This document shows positions 16,034-25,230 of a stretch of 31,619 nt of DNA, piece by piece. Origin of the DNA: a candidate division WOR-3 bacterium (GTDB taxonomy: Bacteria > SDB-A); NCBI GenBank assembly GCA_016926475.1, contig JAFGON010000033.1, positions 1 to 31,619 on the forward strand. The letters run 5' to 3'. The notes under the pieces were generated by a model. The model made no database searches, was not told the DNA's origin, and worked only from the letters and a program-made list of their open reading frames with translations. Every line of letters begins with the position of its first letter. Positions within the stretch are counted from its first letter, which is position 1. A program made the position numbers and the translations under genes.

Positions 16034-16214
16034 TTATCCAAAGAACACACAACTGAATAATTTCTTCAGAGGATGCTATTTCTGCATGAAGTCAGAATGT
16101 GTAAGTGCCATGAAGATGACTTGAAACTCATTCCCTGGGATATGCTCGATTGTGACGTTTTGTTTTTTTGCCGATGTTGTCTATGAAATGCCCCCGACAG
16201 CTTACAATCCGGCT

Positions 16215-18290
16215 TTATTTACGTTCTTTGAGAATTTGTTCTGTAGCCTCTTCCGTGGCAGCTGAATAATTTTGGAAGGACATGGAATAACTCGCCCTTC
16301 CGCTTGTCTGGTTTCTCAAAACGGTGCTGAATCCGAAAAGTTCTGAAAGAGGGGCTTCGCTAGAGACGGTGTTGAGATTTCCCTGGATTTCTATGCCGGT
16401 CACTTTACCTCTTTTAGAGCCGATAAGACCGGCAATCGCTCCGACATATTCTTCCGGAGAGTTTATTTCAAGCGACATGATAGGCTCGAGAAGGATTGGC
16501 GAACACTTTTTAAATGCACTTTTAAAACAATCCCTCCCTGCTACTTTAAACGCCAGATCAGATGAATCGACAGGGTGAAAAGAACCGTCTATCAACTCTA
16601 CCATAACGTCGACAATCGGGTATCCAGCCAAAATTCCTTTTTGAAGAGCTTCTATGACGCCTTTTTCGACCGATGGTATGAATTCTTTGGGTATTCTTCC
16701 TTCTTTAATTTTGTTTAGAAATTCAAAACCATGTCCAGCTCCGGCTGGCGAAACTATCATTTTCACGTGTGCGTACTGCCCTTTTCCGCCCGTCTGTTTT
16801 GAATATTTCAACTCTTCCTGGATTGATTGCAGAATCGTCTCCCTGTATGCTACCTTCGGTTCACCTGTCTCGATTTGCAGCCCGAATTCTCTTTTTAGCC
16901 TGTCGATCAGTATTTCAAGGTGAAGTTCACCCATTCCTGATACCACGATATCTTTAGTCTCCTCTTCTGTCCTGAAAAGAAACGAAGGGTCTTCCTCGGA
17001 GAGTTTAGTCAATGATTTACCCAGAGGCTGGGATTGATCTTTTTGGGAGGTTTTTATCGAAACAGACATTACTGGCGCCGGAAATTCTATGGACTCAAAG
17101 AGTATGGGATTTTCCAGATCGGTCAAACTGTCGCCGGTAAAGGTATGGGTCAAACCGACTCCTGCGGCTATGTCTCCTGCGTAAAGACATTCTACATTTT
17201 CCCTTTGGTTGGCGTGCATCTGGAGAATTCTGCTCAACCTTTCTTTTCTTTTTCTTGAGGCGTTGTAAATGTAGGATCCAGCCTTTACGGAACCGGAATA
17301 AACCCTGAAATAGACGAGTTTTCCCACGTGCTTATCGGTCTGAATCTTGAAAGCTAGTGCAGAAAACGGGTCGTCATCGGAGTTGTTTCTGAAAGACTGT
17401 GCGCCAGTTTCGTCCTTGCCGCTTAAAGGGGGCATATCTTGGGGCGAGGGTAGAAACATGTTTACGGCGTCGAGAAGTTTTCTCACGCCTTTGTTTTTAA
17501 AAGCTGATCCGCAGAGGACTGGAACTATTCGATTATTTATCGTCGCTTTGCGAACAGCCCCTATTATTTCGTTTTTTGTCAGAGAATTTTCGTCGTTGAA
17601 ATATTTACCCATGAGTTCTTCGTCGTCTTCAATAGCCTTTTCTATGAGTATTTCCCTCTGCTTTATAGCTTGTTCCTGGAGGTTTGAGGGTATTTTCTCG
17701 ACCTCGTATCTTTTGGCGTCATTATCGTCAGTGTAATAGTACGCTTTCATTTCAAGAAGGTCGACAATTCCTGTAAAATCTGATTCCGCCCCCACGGGTA
17801 TCTGAAGGGGCAAGACATTTGCCTGAAGCTGGTCTTCAATTTCTCTGACAACTTTAAAAAAATTAGCCCCTATTCTGTCCATTTTGTTTATAAAAGCAAG
17901 CTTTGGGACGTTGTGTTTTTGCGATTGATGCCAAACAGCTTCGGATTGAGGCTCTACTCCGCCCACGGCGCAGAAAACTGCTATCGCGCCGTCTAAAACC
18001 CTTAAACTTCTCTCGACTTCAACCGTGAAATCGACGTGTCCGGGAGTGTCGATAATGTTTATCCAATGACCTTCCCAATGGCAGTGTGTGGAGGCTGATG
18101 TAATGGTAATACCTCTCTCCTGTTCTTGTTCCATCCAATCCATTTGGGCTTCTCCGTCATGAACCTCGCCCATCTTGTGAGATTTACCCGTATAAAAAAG
18201 TATTCGTTCGGTCAGGGTTGTTTTTCCTGCGTCGATATGCGCCATTATTCCAATATTTCTAACTTTATCGAGTTTAGTGATTTCCTGCAT
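16215..18290 (-). CDS. fusA: Translation elongation factor G
   Basis: EF-G is the ribosomal GTPase that drives tRNA-mRNA translocation and, with recycling factor, subunit splitting. The 691-residue protein is full length. The G domain shows G1 AHIDAGKTT, the GITITS switch I segment, G3 DTPGHVDF, G4 NKMDR and G5 GSA. Domain III holds SGMGELHLE, and domain IV holds the GGKGQYAHV loop that reaches the decoding centre. Domain V follows to the end. The start is supported by AAAGGTGA 7 bp upstream. The gene stands alone, without rpsL, rpsG or tuf beside it, so it may be either the main EF-G displaced from the str operon or a second paralogue. The QSEAVWHQS form (more often QSETVWRQA) would fit a paralogue but does not prove it. 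Confidence 0.95.
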   Translation of the reverse strand: MQEITKLDKVRNIGIMAHIDAGKTTLTERILFYTGKSHKMGEVHDGEAQMDWMEQEQERGITITSASTHCHWEGHWINIIDTPGHVDFTVEVERSLRVLDGAIAVFCAVGGVEPQSEAVWHQSQKHNVPKLAFINKMDRIGANFFKVVREIEDQLQANVLPLQIPVGAESDFTGIVDLLEMKAYYYTDDNDAKRYEVEKIPSNLQEQAIKQREILIEKAIEDDEELMGKYFNDENSLTKNEIIGAVRKATINNRIVPVLCGSAFKNKGVRKLLDAVNMFLPSPQDMPPLSGKDETGAQSFRNNSDDDPFSALAFKIQTDKHVGKLVYFRVYSGSVKAGSYIYNASRKRKERLSRILQMHANQRENVECLYAGDIAAGVGLTHTFTGDSLTDLENPILFESIEFPAPVMSVSIKTSQKDQSQPLGKSLTKLSEEDPSFLFRTEEETKDIVVSGMGELHLEILIDRLKREFGLQIETGEPKVAYRETILQSIQEELKYSKQTGGKGQYAHVKMIVSPAGAGHGFEFLNKIKEGRIPKEFIPSVEKGVIEALQKGILAGYPIVDVMVELIDGSFHPVDSSDLAFKVAGRDCFKSAFKKCSPILLEPIMSLEINSPEEYVGAIAGLIGSKRGKVTGIEIQGNLNTVSSEAPLSELFGFSTVLRNQTSGRASYSMSFQNYSAATEEATEQILKERK

Positions 18291-18359
18291 AATATTTCAC
18301 CTTTCTGTCTGCGTTTTTTTTAATGTTCTTGAGAAAAAACATCCGGAAATAAGTATCTT

Positions 18360-18388
18360 TTTTTAGCATAGAAAGCGTTTGTTTTCAA
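18360..18388 (-). promoter_or_regulatory. sigma70-like promoter for EF-G
   Basis: On the minus strand TTGAAA (18383-18388) and TAAAAA (18360-18365) are separated by 17 bp. The predicted leader is about 60 nt. The -10 is only a 4/6 match. Confidence 0.4.
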
Positions 18389-18435
18389 GTCCCGTGAATT
18401 GTCTTTTAGGTTTTTGTAAAAATATATCTTGAAAC

Positions 18436-18464
18436 TTGTAAATTCCGGCTCTGGAATATATAGT
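18436..18464 (+). promoter_or_regulatory. sigma70-like promoter for the sAC-like cyclase gene
   Basis: TTGTAA (18436-18441) and TATAGT (18459-18464) are separated by 17 bp. The leader is about 75 nt. It contains GCCGG, which can pair with CCGGC inside the promoter spacer, so the DNA has dyad character here. Confidence 0.5.
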
Positions 18465-18546
18465 TTGTTGCCGGCTTAAAAGGAATTTAAAAACCAGGAC
18501 AAGGTTTGAAATCCGGAGCTTGTTGCGCTGAAAAAGGTATAAAAAT

Positions 18547-21500
18547 ATGAGAAATCTCATACCCCAATTTATTGTTGAAAAAAGCATTAAAGGCGTTATT
18601 AGGGGTACATTCACTGCCGTGGTTGTTTTCATGGATATCAAAGGATTCACCACGATCACAGAAGAGCTTATGGAAAAGGGAAAGGATGGGGCTGAAACCC
18701 TTTCAATCCTTCTCGAAGCTATTTTCAGCCCAGTGACAAGGCTTATTTACGAATACGAAGGCTTTATAACAGGTTTTGCGGGGGACAGCATAAGTGCCGT
18801 TTTCCCTGTTGACAGGTGCCAAGTCTGGCATGCCTTGGGTTGCGTTCAAAAGATAAAAAATTTTGTGTCAAAATCAGAAAACGATAATCCCGAAGAAAAA
18901 AACATTTCCTTGAAAATAGGAGTTTCTCTGGGGTCTGTAGAATGGGGAACAATAGGGCACAAAAGAATAAAGACCTTCTTTTTTAGAGGTGAAGCCGTGG
19001 ATAGATCCGTGGCGGCGGAAAAAAAATGCAGAGACACAGAAATTGTATTGGACAGCAGCCTTTTTAAATTTTTGGAAAATATTCGTGTAAAGACGACCAT
19101 GCTTGACGACACCCATCTTGTCATGGAAAGCATAGAAATACCTGAAACAGACCCAAAAAAGGGTGAAGTTGAAATATTTGATCTTACAAAATTAAAGGAA
19201 ATATACGACGGTTTTGTCTCGGAAGACCTGTCAGAAATGCCCTATAAAGGAGAATTCAGGGAAATAACAGCGGTTTTTGTCCAGTTTCAGGGGAAAAAAG
19301 AGTTTGAAGATTTGAAAATTTTCGTCGAAAAAATTTTTGTTGAAATTGAAAAATTTGGAGGTTACTTCAGCTCTCTCGATTTCGGAGACAAGGGGGATAA
19401 TTTTCTTGTTGTTTTTGGAGCCCCCAGATCTCTTTCCAACAATCAGATGAGGGCCGTTGAATTCGCGCTTGCAATCAGAAGAGAAACCATAAAAGCCGGC
19501 ATTAACACAGGAATTGTCTACGCGGGGATGATAGGAGACGAATTAAGGTGCAATTATTCATTTCTTGGAGAAGCGGTGATAATAGCTTCAAGGCTGATGC
19601 AGAAAGCCGGGTGGGGCGAGCTTGTATCCTCGGACAGAGTTGAAGAAGAGCTCTCAGGTGATTTTGATTTTGAATTTTTGGGAGAATTGAAACTAAAAGG
19701 CAAAGCGAAAATGACATCTGCTTACAAAATTACCGGAGAATCGAAAAAAACAGGAAAGGAAAGTGCGCTAAATAAAATTTTCGGAAGAGAAAATGAAAGG
19801 AAAGCGCTCGCTATAGGGATAGAAGAGGTAAGGCAATTCAGGTTTGGAGGTTTGTTCCATATCTATGGTGAAGCCGGTTCAGGAAAAACTTTTTTTGTGT
19901 TGAAAGCATTTGAAGGATACGAAACCAGAGTGAACCTGCTGAGTTTTAGCTGCGATCCAATTTTGAAAGAGTCCTTGAATCCCGTCGTGGGTTTTTTGAA
20001 GAGTTATTTTAGGCAGAGGACATGCGAATCTGAAGCTGAAAAAAAGACAAATTTCGAAATTGTATTCAATAATCTCCTGCAAACTCAATCGGTTAAGAGA
20101 GAGAAAATCTTGGTTGAAAATCCCGGAGAAAAACTCCTAAAAATCAAACCTTTCTTGCAAGAGTTGTTAAATATAGACCATGAAAGTAATTTTTTGTTTC
20201 ATCTTGAACAAAAACAGAAAAAAGAAATTACAATGTTCTCGCTAAAAGATTTTTTTCTGTGCCTTTGTTCCATCAAACCGACTGTGTTTTTCATGGACGA
20301 CTTTCAATGGATTGATGATGAAACCTTGGAATTCACCGAAATATTTCTAAGAGGTATAGAAGATTATCCTGTATGTTTTATCACGGCGTCGAGGATGGAC
20401 GAAGAGAATTTGCCGTTGAAGAAGAAAATCAAAGGCAAAGAAATTGAGATGCGGCCACTGGATTATGGGAATGCTGTCGAGATGATGGGGGATATTCTAA
20501 AAAAAGAAATTTCTGAAGAGGCATCTTCTTTTATATACGGCAAAACACAGGGTAATCCATTCTATGTATACCAATTCTGCAAGTTTCTTTTTGACAACAA
20601 TTTATTTATAGAAAAATACGGTATTTACGACATTCAAGCAGAGAAAATCGAGGTTCCTGACACCGTCTTCTCTCTTCTCGTAGCTCGGTTTGATCAATTT
20701 CCGCTAAACCTCAGGTTGTGTCTGCAAACGGCGAGTGTTCTCGGCAATGATTTTGATGTTGCCTGCCTTTTCGAGATATTAAAGCAAAGCCAAAACATGG
20801 AAAAAAAGAATTTTGACGAAGCTTTAGGAAGTCTCGTCAAAGAGGGGTGTCTTTTTTTTACAGAGGCAAGTATATGCTCTTTTAAGAGCAATTTTCTAAG
20901 AGAAGCAATTTATCAAATGCAGTTGAAGTCAATCCTTAAACAGACGCATCTTTTGGCGGCTCAAAGCATAGAGAAAAGTCATGGTGATCATACGGAATTC
21001 TTTTACCAGATAGCGAGGCATTATTATCTTTCAGAAAATTTCGAAAAAGCGCTGCCGTATTACAGAAAAGCGGCGGATTTTCTCATGAAAAAATACAGAA
21101 ACAGAGAAGCTGTCGAGAGCCTTGAAAGGATAATTGAAATCTCGAAAGACCAAAAGGAAAAGTTTACCTGCTTCTACAAACGGATGAAAACAAACTTTTA
21201 TGCCGGCAACTGGGAAAAAGCGATTTCGGACGCTTTGTATTTATGCGAAAGCTTAAAAAATGTTATCGAAGTGGAATATTATATTCAAACTTTGAACATT
21301 CTCGGTCAGCTCTACCTCTACACAGGAAAAGCAGATAAAGCTCTGGAGACATCCCAACTCGGGGTTTCAATTTGTGAAAGCATGGGCGCAGAAGATCAAA
21401 AATGGATTTTCTGGGGTCTTTTGGGACAAATTTACAACAAAAAAGGTGAATACGATGTAGCAATGAAATACTATGAAGATGAAAGAACAGCAGCCGAAAG

Positions 21501-22518
21501 ACAAAAAGACAACGATACCCTGACGAAAGTCCTCGGGAATATGGGCTTGATCCATTGGGTGAGAGGAGAATTCGACAGAGCCATAGAACTATACTTAAAA
21601 CAAAAAGAAATTTATGAAATAAAAGGAGATTACTCTGGTTTGAGCTTTGTGCTTTTAAACTTGGGTTCTGTGTATTTTCACCAAAACAGGCTTGATGAAT
21701 CCATGGAGCATTTTGAACAATCGCTGTATTACAGCGAAAAGACGGGGTATAAAAGATTGATAAGCGCTTCTTTCGGAAACTTGGGTGGAGTGTATTATGA
21801 AAAGGGGGATTTGAAAAAAGCCTTTGAATGTTTCAACCGAAAAAAGAAAATATCCATTGAGCTGGGGGATAGACAAGGCATAGGCCTTGCCACAGGAAAC
21901 ATTGGCTCGATACACGCTGAAAAAGGCGACTATCAGAAAGCGATGGAAAATTTTCAGGAAAAGAAGAAAATTTGCCAAGAAATCGGGGACATGAAAGGTC
22001 TTGTTCACGCGCTTGAGTCTCAAGGTGAATTGTATATAAAGACGAAAAGAACGCAAGAAGCGCTGAATTGCATAACGCAGGCCGAAGAAATTTGCGACAG
22101 AATCGGATATAAAATTGGGAAAATACAGGCGAAATTCTACATGGGAAAAGTTTTGCTGATGGAGGGAAAATACATGAAAGCTCTGGATGAATTCAGAAAT
22201 GTTATAGCCCTTGAAAAACAGATAGGCACCCAGGTGTTTTCCGCGTATACCAAAGTGGGGGTCTGTATTTCAAAAATTGAAGATAAGGATAACAACATAA
22301 TTAAAGAGTTATCAACTTTGACTGGATTTTCTTCCGATCCGCTGGATTATTTCAATTATTCTTTGGAAAAACTGAGTATTAAAGCCAATTCTACTGAATA
22401 CGCGGACGCTTTATCTGATTACGGGGACTATCTTTTGTCGATTTCAAAAAAGGGTGAGGGAGACAAACAGAAAATGATCGCAAAAGAGATATACCGGGGT
22501 ATCAGAAATTGGAAATGA
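18547..22518 (+). CDS. Soluble-adenylyl-cyclase-like protein: two cyclase domains, AAA NTPase and TPR tail
   Basis: The 1323-residue protein has two class III cyclase domains (about 20-190 and 236-395), a P-loop NTPase (about 410-800; Walker A GEAGSGKT 441-448, Walker B FFMDDFQWID 581-590) and about ten TPR repeats (about 830-1250). Domain 1 keeps both metal-binding aspartates, Asp30 (FMDIKGFT) and Asp80 (FAGDS). Domain 2 has Gln246 at that position but keeps Lys282 in DKGDNFLVVFG and Arg349 in GEAVIIASRL. The usual Asn of VNxAxRL is Ile345. This division resembles mammalian soluble adenylyl cyclase, where C1 binds metal and C2 supplies the base-binding Lys and the catalytic Arg. It may make cAMP at one composite site, but the missing Asn leaves this open. 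AAAGGTA precedes the ATG. A hydrolase gene follows 38 bp downstream. Confidence 0.85.
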   Translation: MRNLIPQFIVEKSIKGVIRGTFTAVVVFMDIKGFTTITEELMEKGKDGAETLSILLEAIFSPVTRLIYEYEGFITGFAGDSISAVFPVDRCQVWHALGCVQKIKNFVSKSENDNPEEKNISLKIGVSLGSVEWGTIGHKRIKTFFFRGEAVDRSVAAEKKCRDTEIVLDSSLFKFLENIRVKTTMLDDTHLVMESIEIPETDPKKGEVEIFDLTKLKEIYDGFVSEDLSEMPYKGEFREITAVFVQFQGKKEFEDLKIFVEKIFVEIEKFGGYFSSLDFGDKGDNFLVVFGAPRSLSNNQMRAVEFALAIRRETIKAGINTGIVYAGMIGDELRCNYSFLGEAVIIASRLMQKAGWGELVSSDRVEEELSGDFDFEFLGELKLKGKAKMTSAYKITGESKKTGKESALNKIFGRENERKALAIGIEEVRQFRFGGLFHIYGEAGSGKTFFVLKAFEGYETRVNLLSFSCDPILKESLNPVVGFLKSYFRQRTCESEAEKKTNFEIVFNNLLQTQSVKREKILVENPGEKLLKIKPFLQELLNIDHESNFLFHLEQKQKKEITMFSLKDFFLCLCSIKPTVFFMDDFQWIDDETLEFTEIFLRGIEDYPVCFITASRMDEENLPLKKKIKGKEIEMRPLDYGNAVEMMGDILKKEISEEASSFIYGKTQGNPFYVYQFCKFLFDNNLFIEKYGIYDIQAEKIEVPDTVFSLLVARFDQFPLNLRLCLQTASVLGNDFDVACLFEILKQSQNMEKKNFDEALGSLVKEGCLFFTEASICSFKSNFLREAIYQMQLKSILKQTHLLAAQSIEKSHGDHTEFFYQIARHYYLSENFEKALPYYRKAADFLMKKYRNREAVESLERIIEISKDQKEKFTCFYKRMKTNFYAGNWEKAISDALYLCESLKNVIEVEYYIQTLNILGQLYLYTGKADKALETSQLGVSICESMGAEDQKWIFWGLLGQIYNKKGEYDVAMKYYEDERTAAERQKDNDTLTKVLGNMGLIHWVRGEFDRAIELYLKQKEIYEIKGDYSGLSFVLLNLGSVYFHQNRLDESMEHFEQSLYYSEKTGYKRLISASFGNLGGVYYEKGDLKKAFECFNRKKKISIELGDRQGIGLATGNIGSIHAEKGDYQKAMENFQEKKKICQEIGDMKGLVHALESQGELYIKTKRTQEALNCITQAEEICDRIGYKIGKIQAKFYMGKVLLMEGKYMKALDEFRNVIALEKQIGTQVFSAYTKVGVCISKIEDKDNNIIKELSTLTGFSSDPLDYFNYSLEKLSIKANSTEYADALSDYGDYLLSISKKGEGDKQKMIAKEIYRGIRNWK

Positions 22519-22556
22519 CAGGAAATTTAGGTTGAGTAAAAATTTCTTACCCGAAA

Positions 22557-23429
22557 ATGCAGATTAAGAGGAGGGGATCTACGGCTCCTGAAATAATGTT
22601 TATTCACGGAAGGGCTCAGGGCAAGAAAGATCCGGAAGAACAGAAAAAAGCCTGGATTAAAGCACTCGAAAAGGGTTTGAAAAGCTCTGGGCTCGGTCTG
22701 CCAAGCGAAATAAAATGTATTTTTCCTTTCTACGGTGATCGCCTGGATTATATTGTTCAGGAAACAAAGTTTATTCCAAGCATTGAAAATACGATTAGAT
22801 ACAAGCTTTTGGAAGAAATGGCTGAAAATGGAGGTCTGTTAAGAGATAAAGAAATCGAAAGCGAAGGTGAAAAAAGTATTTTTTCAGACGAAAATTTTCA
22901 GAAACTTTTAAAATTGCTCGAAAGAGATTTGGATATAGGCCCTTCTTTCTTGAGAATTTTCACAAAAGACGTTTCGATGTACCTTTCAAGAGAAGGTGTA
23001 AAAAAAGATATAAACGGTATTGTTGTATCGGAAATAACTGAAAACACGAGAGTAGTCGTAGGGCATTCACTGGGGTCCGTCATCGGATATGAAGTATTGT
23101 CTGGTCTTGAAAAACCGAATATTCCGCTTTTTATAACCCTCGGATCCCCCCTCGGTCTTTGTTCTGTAAAAAGACATGTGTCAAAACCGTTTAAAAAACC
23201 TGACTCTGTCGAGGAATGGATAAACGCTTTTGACGAGAGGGATTTCATCGCTCTGAACAAGCTTGATGAAAGTAATTCTCATACAGGAAAAGGGATTACA
23301 AACAAAAACGATATATGCAACGAAAGCCCTGGACATCACGGAATAAAAGGATACCTTGATAATGCGTTTGTCGCGACAAGCATATATAATGCCGCTCTTG
23401 GAGTACGGAATTGTTTTAATACCGCTTGA
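22557..23429 (+). CDS. Alpha/beta hydrolase, lipase/esterase-like
   Basis: The 290-residue cytoplasmic protein has an alpha/beta-hydrolase layout. An oxyanion-type strand reads MFIHGRAQ (14-21). The nucleophile elbow GHSLG (169-173) contains Ser171. FDERDF (225-230) offers Asp227 or Asp229, and SPGHHGIKGYL offers His260 or His261. The whole triad is thus present in the right order. The fold start supports the ATG at 22557, although no good Shine-Dalgarno precedes it. It lies 38 bp downstream of the sAC-like gene on the same strand, so the two are probably co-transcribed. A role as an effector of nucleotide signalling is possible but not shown. Similar hydrolases without signal peptide act on esters or lipids, or occur in conflict and signalling modules. 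The substrate is unknown. Confidence 0.75.
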   Translation: MQIKRRGSTAPEIMFIHGRAQGKKDPEEQKKAWIKALEKGLKSSGLGLPSEIKCIFPFYGDRLDYIVQETKFIPSIENTIRYKLLEEMAENGGLLRDKEIESEGEKSIFSDENFQKLLKLLERDLDIGPSFLRIFTKDVSMYLSREGVKKDINGIVVSEITENTRVVVGHSLGSVIGYEVLSGLEKPNIPLFITLGSPLGLCSVKRHVSKPFKKPDSVEEWINAFDERDFIALNKLDESNSHTGKGITNKNDICNESPGHHGIKGYLDNAFVATSIYNAALGVRNCFNTA

Positions 23430-23453
23430 TATTTTTTCATGCTGTTGTATACT
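23426..23453 (+). promoter_or_regulatory. sigma70-like promoter for the DEAD-box helicase
   Basis: TTGATA (23426-23431) and TATACT (23448-23453), each 5/6 matches, are separated by 16 bp. The -35 overlaps the stop codon of the hydrolase gene. The leader would be about 55 nt. Confidence 0.6.
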
Positions 23454-23515
23454 GAATTTTTGATTAAAGAAGATCTTTGATCCCGTTTAAAAACACCAAA
23501 AAAACGAAGGAAAAT

Positions 23516-25123
23516 ATGCACAGTTTAAAAAGCTTCAGCCAGTTAGGGCTTTCTCAAGACGCGTTGGATGCCATAGAAAAAAAGGGATTTGAAGAACCAA
23601 CAGAAATTCAGAAGCTTGTCATCCCGAGAATGCTGTCAGGTATAAAAGATATAGTAGGCCAAGCACAGACCGGAACGGGGAAAACGGCGGCTTTCGGACT
23701 GCCGATTTTGGAAATGGTTCAGTGCGACAAGAAAGTTCATGCTCTCGTGCTGACACCTACGAGGGAATTGGCGATTCAAGTGTCGGAAGAGTTGAATTCC
23801 ATCAAAGGCAGTAAAAATGTCTCGGTAGTTCCAATTTACGGAGGACAGTCTATTGAAGAGCAGTTTAGACGCCTTAAAAAGGGCGCGGAGATCATCGTCG
23901 GAACACCAGGCAGGATAATAGACCATTTAAAAAGAAAGACAATAGATTTATCGCTCATCTGCGTGCTGGTTATAGACGAAGCCGATGAAATGCTCAACAT
24001 GGGTTTTATCGACGAGATGGAAGAAATTCTCAAACATGCCAACCCGGAAAAGAGGACTCTCATGTTTTCCGCGACGATGCCGGAACGAATTATGGGAACC
24101 GTAAAGGCATACATGAAGGATTATGAGGTTATTAAAATTCGGAACAATCAGATGACGACCAGCCTAGCCGAGCAGATTTATTTCGAAGTTCGCGAAGAGG
24201 ACAAAGTTGAAGCCCTCTGTAGAATTATTGATTACGAAGACGACTTCTACGGATTGATTTTTTGCAGGACAAAAAGGGATGTAGATCTTCTGGCGACAAG
24301 GCTTTTGGACAGAGGGTATGACGTGGAAGGTCTTCATGGCGATATTTCTCAGGCTCAGAGAGAAAAGATTTTGGACAAGTTCAAAAAAAAGCATATAAAC
24401 ATTCTTGTGGCTTCTGATGTGGCAGCACGAGGCCTTGATGTTTTCAACATATCGCATGTAATCAACTTCTCTCTTCCACAGGATCCAGAATCTTATGTCC
24501 ACAGGATTGGAAGGACAGGCAGGGCGGGAAGAAAGGGTACCGCCGTGACGTTTGTGACGCCGTATGAATATAGAAAAATGTTTTTTATAAAAAAAATTTC
24601 CAAAGCCCGAATAACAAAAGCCGACATACCGGGAGTGGAAGAGGTTATTAAAATGAAGTTTAAACGCATCCAAAAGGAACTCGAAAATGCCATAAGGAAC
24701 TATGAAGACAGCGATTACAGCGAATGGGCATGCGATCTGGTAAAAAAATACGGCGCGGAAAAGACAATAGGCTCTCTTTTGAAGATGACATACTTTGAAA
24801 AACTCGACTCGAGTGTCTACGCAGACATAGGCGTGAAGAAACCAGGTGGGGCAACCAGCGAGAACTACATAGACAACCAAGGCACGGCGAGACTGTTTAT
24901 TTCAGTCGGGAAAAAAGACGGATTTACGCCGAGGAAACTTGTTCAAATGCTTACAAAGAAGGTTAAAATTAGAGGCAATAGAATTGAAGAAGTCGAAGTC
25001 TTTGAAAACTTTTCCTTTGTGACTGTGCCTTTCTCCAGCGCAGAAGAGGTGATTAAGAAATTTTCTATGCAGATAAAAGGTAGAAAAGCTTCGGCAAGAA
25101 GGGCAACTGCAAGAAATAAATGA
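23516..25123 (+). CDS. deaD: DEAD-box ATP-dependent RNA helicase with DbpA-type RNA-binding domain
   Basis: The 535-residue protein unwinds short RNA duplexes, as in ribosome assembly, cold adaptation or RNA decay. It carries the Q motif (GFEEPTEIQ), motif I AQTGTGKT (50-57), Ia PTRELA, Ib GTPGR, motif II DEAD (154-157), motif III SAT (185-187), and the C-terminal core motifs ARGLDV and HRIGRTGRAGR. After a linker, residues about 450-525 form a DbpA/CsdA-type RNA-binding domain (ARLFISVGKKDGF ... VTVPF), followed by a short basic tail. The ATG at 23516 is chosen over an upstream in-frame TTG at 23477 because GAAGGA lies just before it and the conserved domain starts there. It has its own promoter in the 86-bp upstream gap. 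The symbol is by domain architecture only. Confidence 0.93.
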   Translation: MHSLKSFSQLGLSQDALDAIEKKGFEEPTEIQKLVIPRMLSGIKDIVGQAQTGTGKTAAFGLPILEMVQCDKKVHALVLTPTRELAIQVSEELNSIKGSKNVSVVPIYGGQSIEEQFRRLKKGAEIIVGTPGRIIDHLKRKTIDLSLICVLVIDEADEMLNMGFIDEMEEILKHANPEKRTLMFSATMPERIMGTVKAYMKDYEVIKIRNNQMTTSLAEQIYFEVREEDKVEALCRIIDYEDDFYGLIFCRTKRDVDLLATRLLDRGYDVEGLHGDISQAQREKILDKFKKKHINILVASDVAARGLDVFNISHVINFSLPQDPESYVHRIGRTGRAGRKGTAVTFVTPYEYRKMFFIKKISKARITKADIPGVEEVIKMKFKRIQKELENAIRNYEDSDYSEWACDLVKKYGAEKTIGSLLKMTYFEKLDSSVYADIGVKKPGGATSENYIDNQGTARLFISVGKKDGFTPRKLVQMLTKKVKIRGNRIEEVEVFENFSFVTVPFSSAEEVIKKFSMQIKGRKASARRATARNK

Positions 25124-25145
25124 ATGCGATTTGAACGCCCCGGTA

Positions 25146-25174
25146 TTGTCCTAAATCCTCCTTTCTTATATACT
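25146..25174 (+). promoter_or_regulatory. sigma70-like promoter of the buk-ptb operon
   Basis: TTGTCC (25146-25151) and TATACT (25169-25174) are separated by 17 bp, about 57 bp before the buk ATG. It is the only gap in this gene group large enough for a main promoter. Confidence 0.55.
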
Positions 25175-25230
25175 TAATTCTTTACATTCGGTAATACGAT
25201 ATTTTCGCAAAATCGAGAAAAGGAAAAAGA

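Noticed and set aside
16158-16172. T-rich run as terminator of the secreted protein gene at 14864-15979
   Set aside because: No stable hairpin lies immediately before the T run on the plus strand.
18547-23429. Cyclic-nucleotide anti-phage system (cyclase plus hydrolase effector)
   Set aside because: The cyclase is of the class III soluble-adenylyl-cyclase type, not a CD-NTase, and no Cap ancillary, nuclease or transmembrane effector gene is nearby.
23477-23515. TTG start for the DEAD-box helicase
   Set aside because: The ATG at 23516 has a better Shine-Dalgarno and coincides with the conserved domain start.
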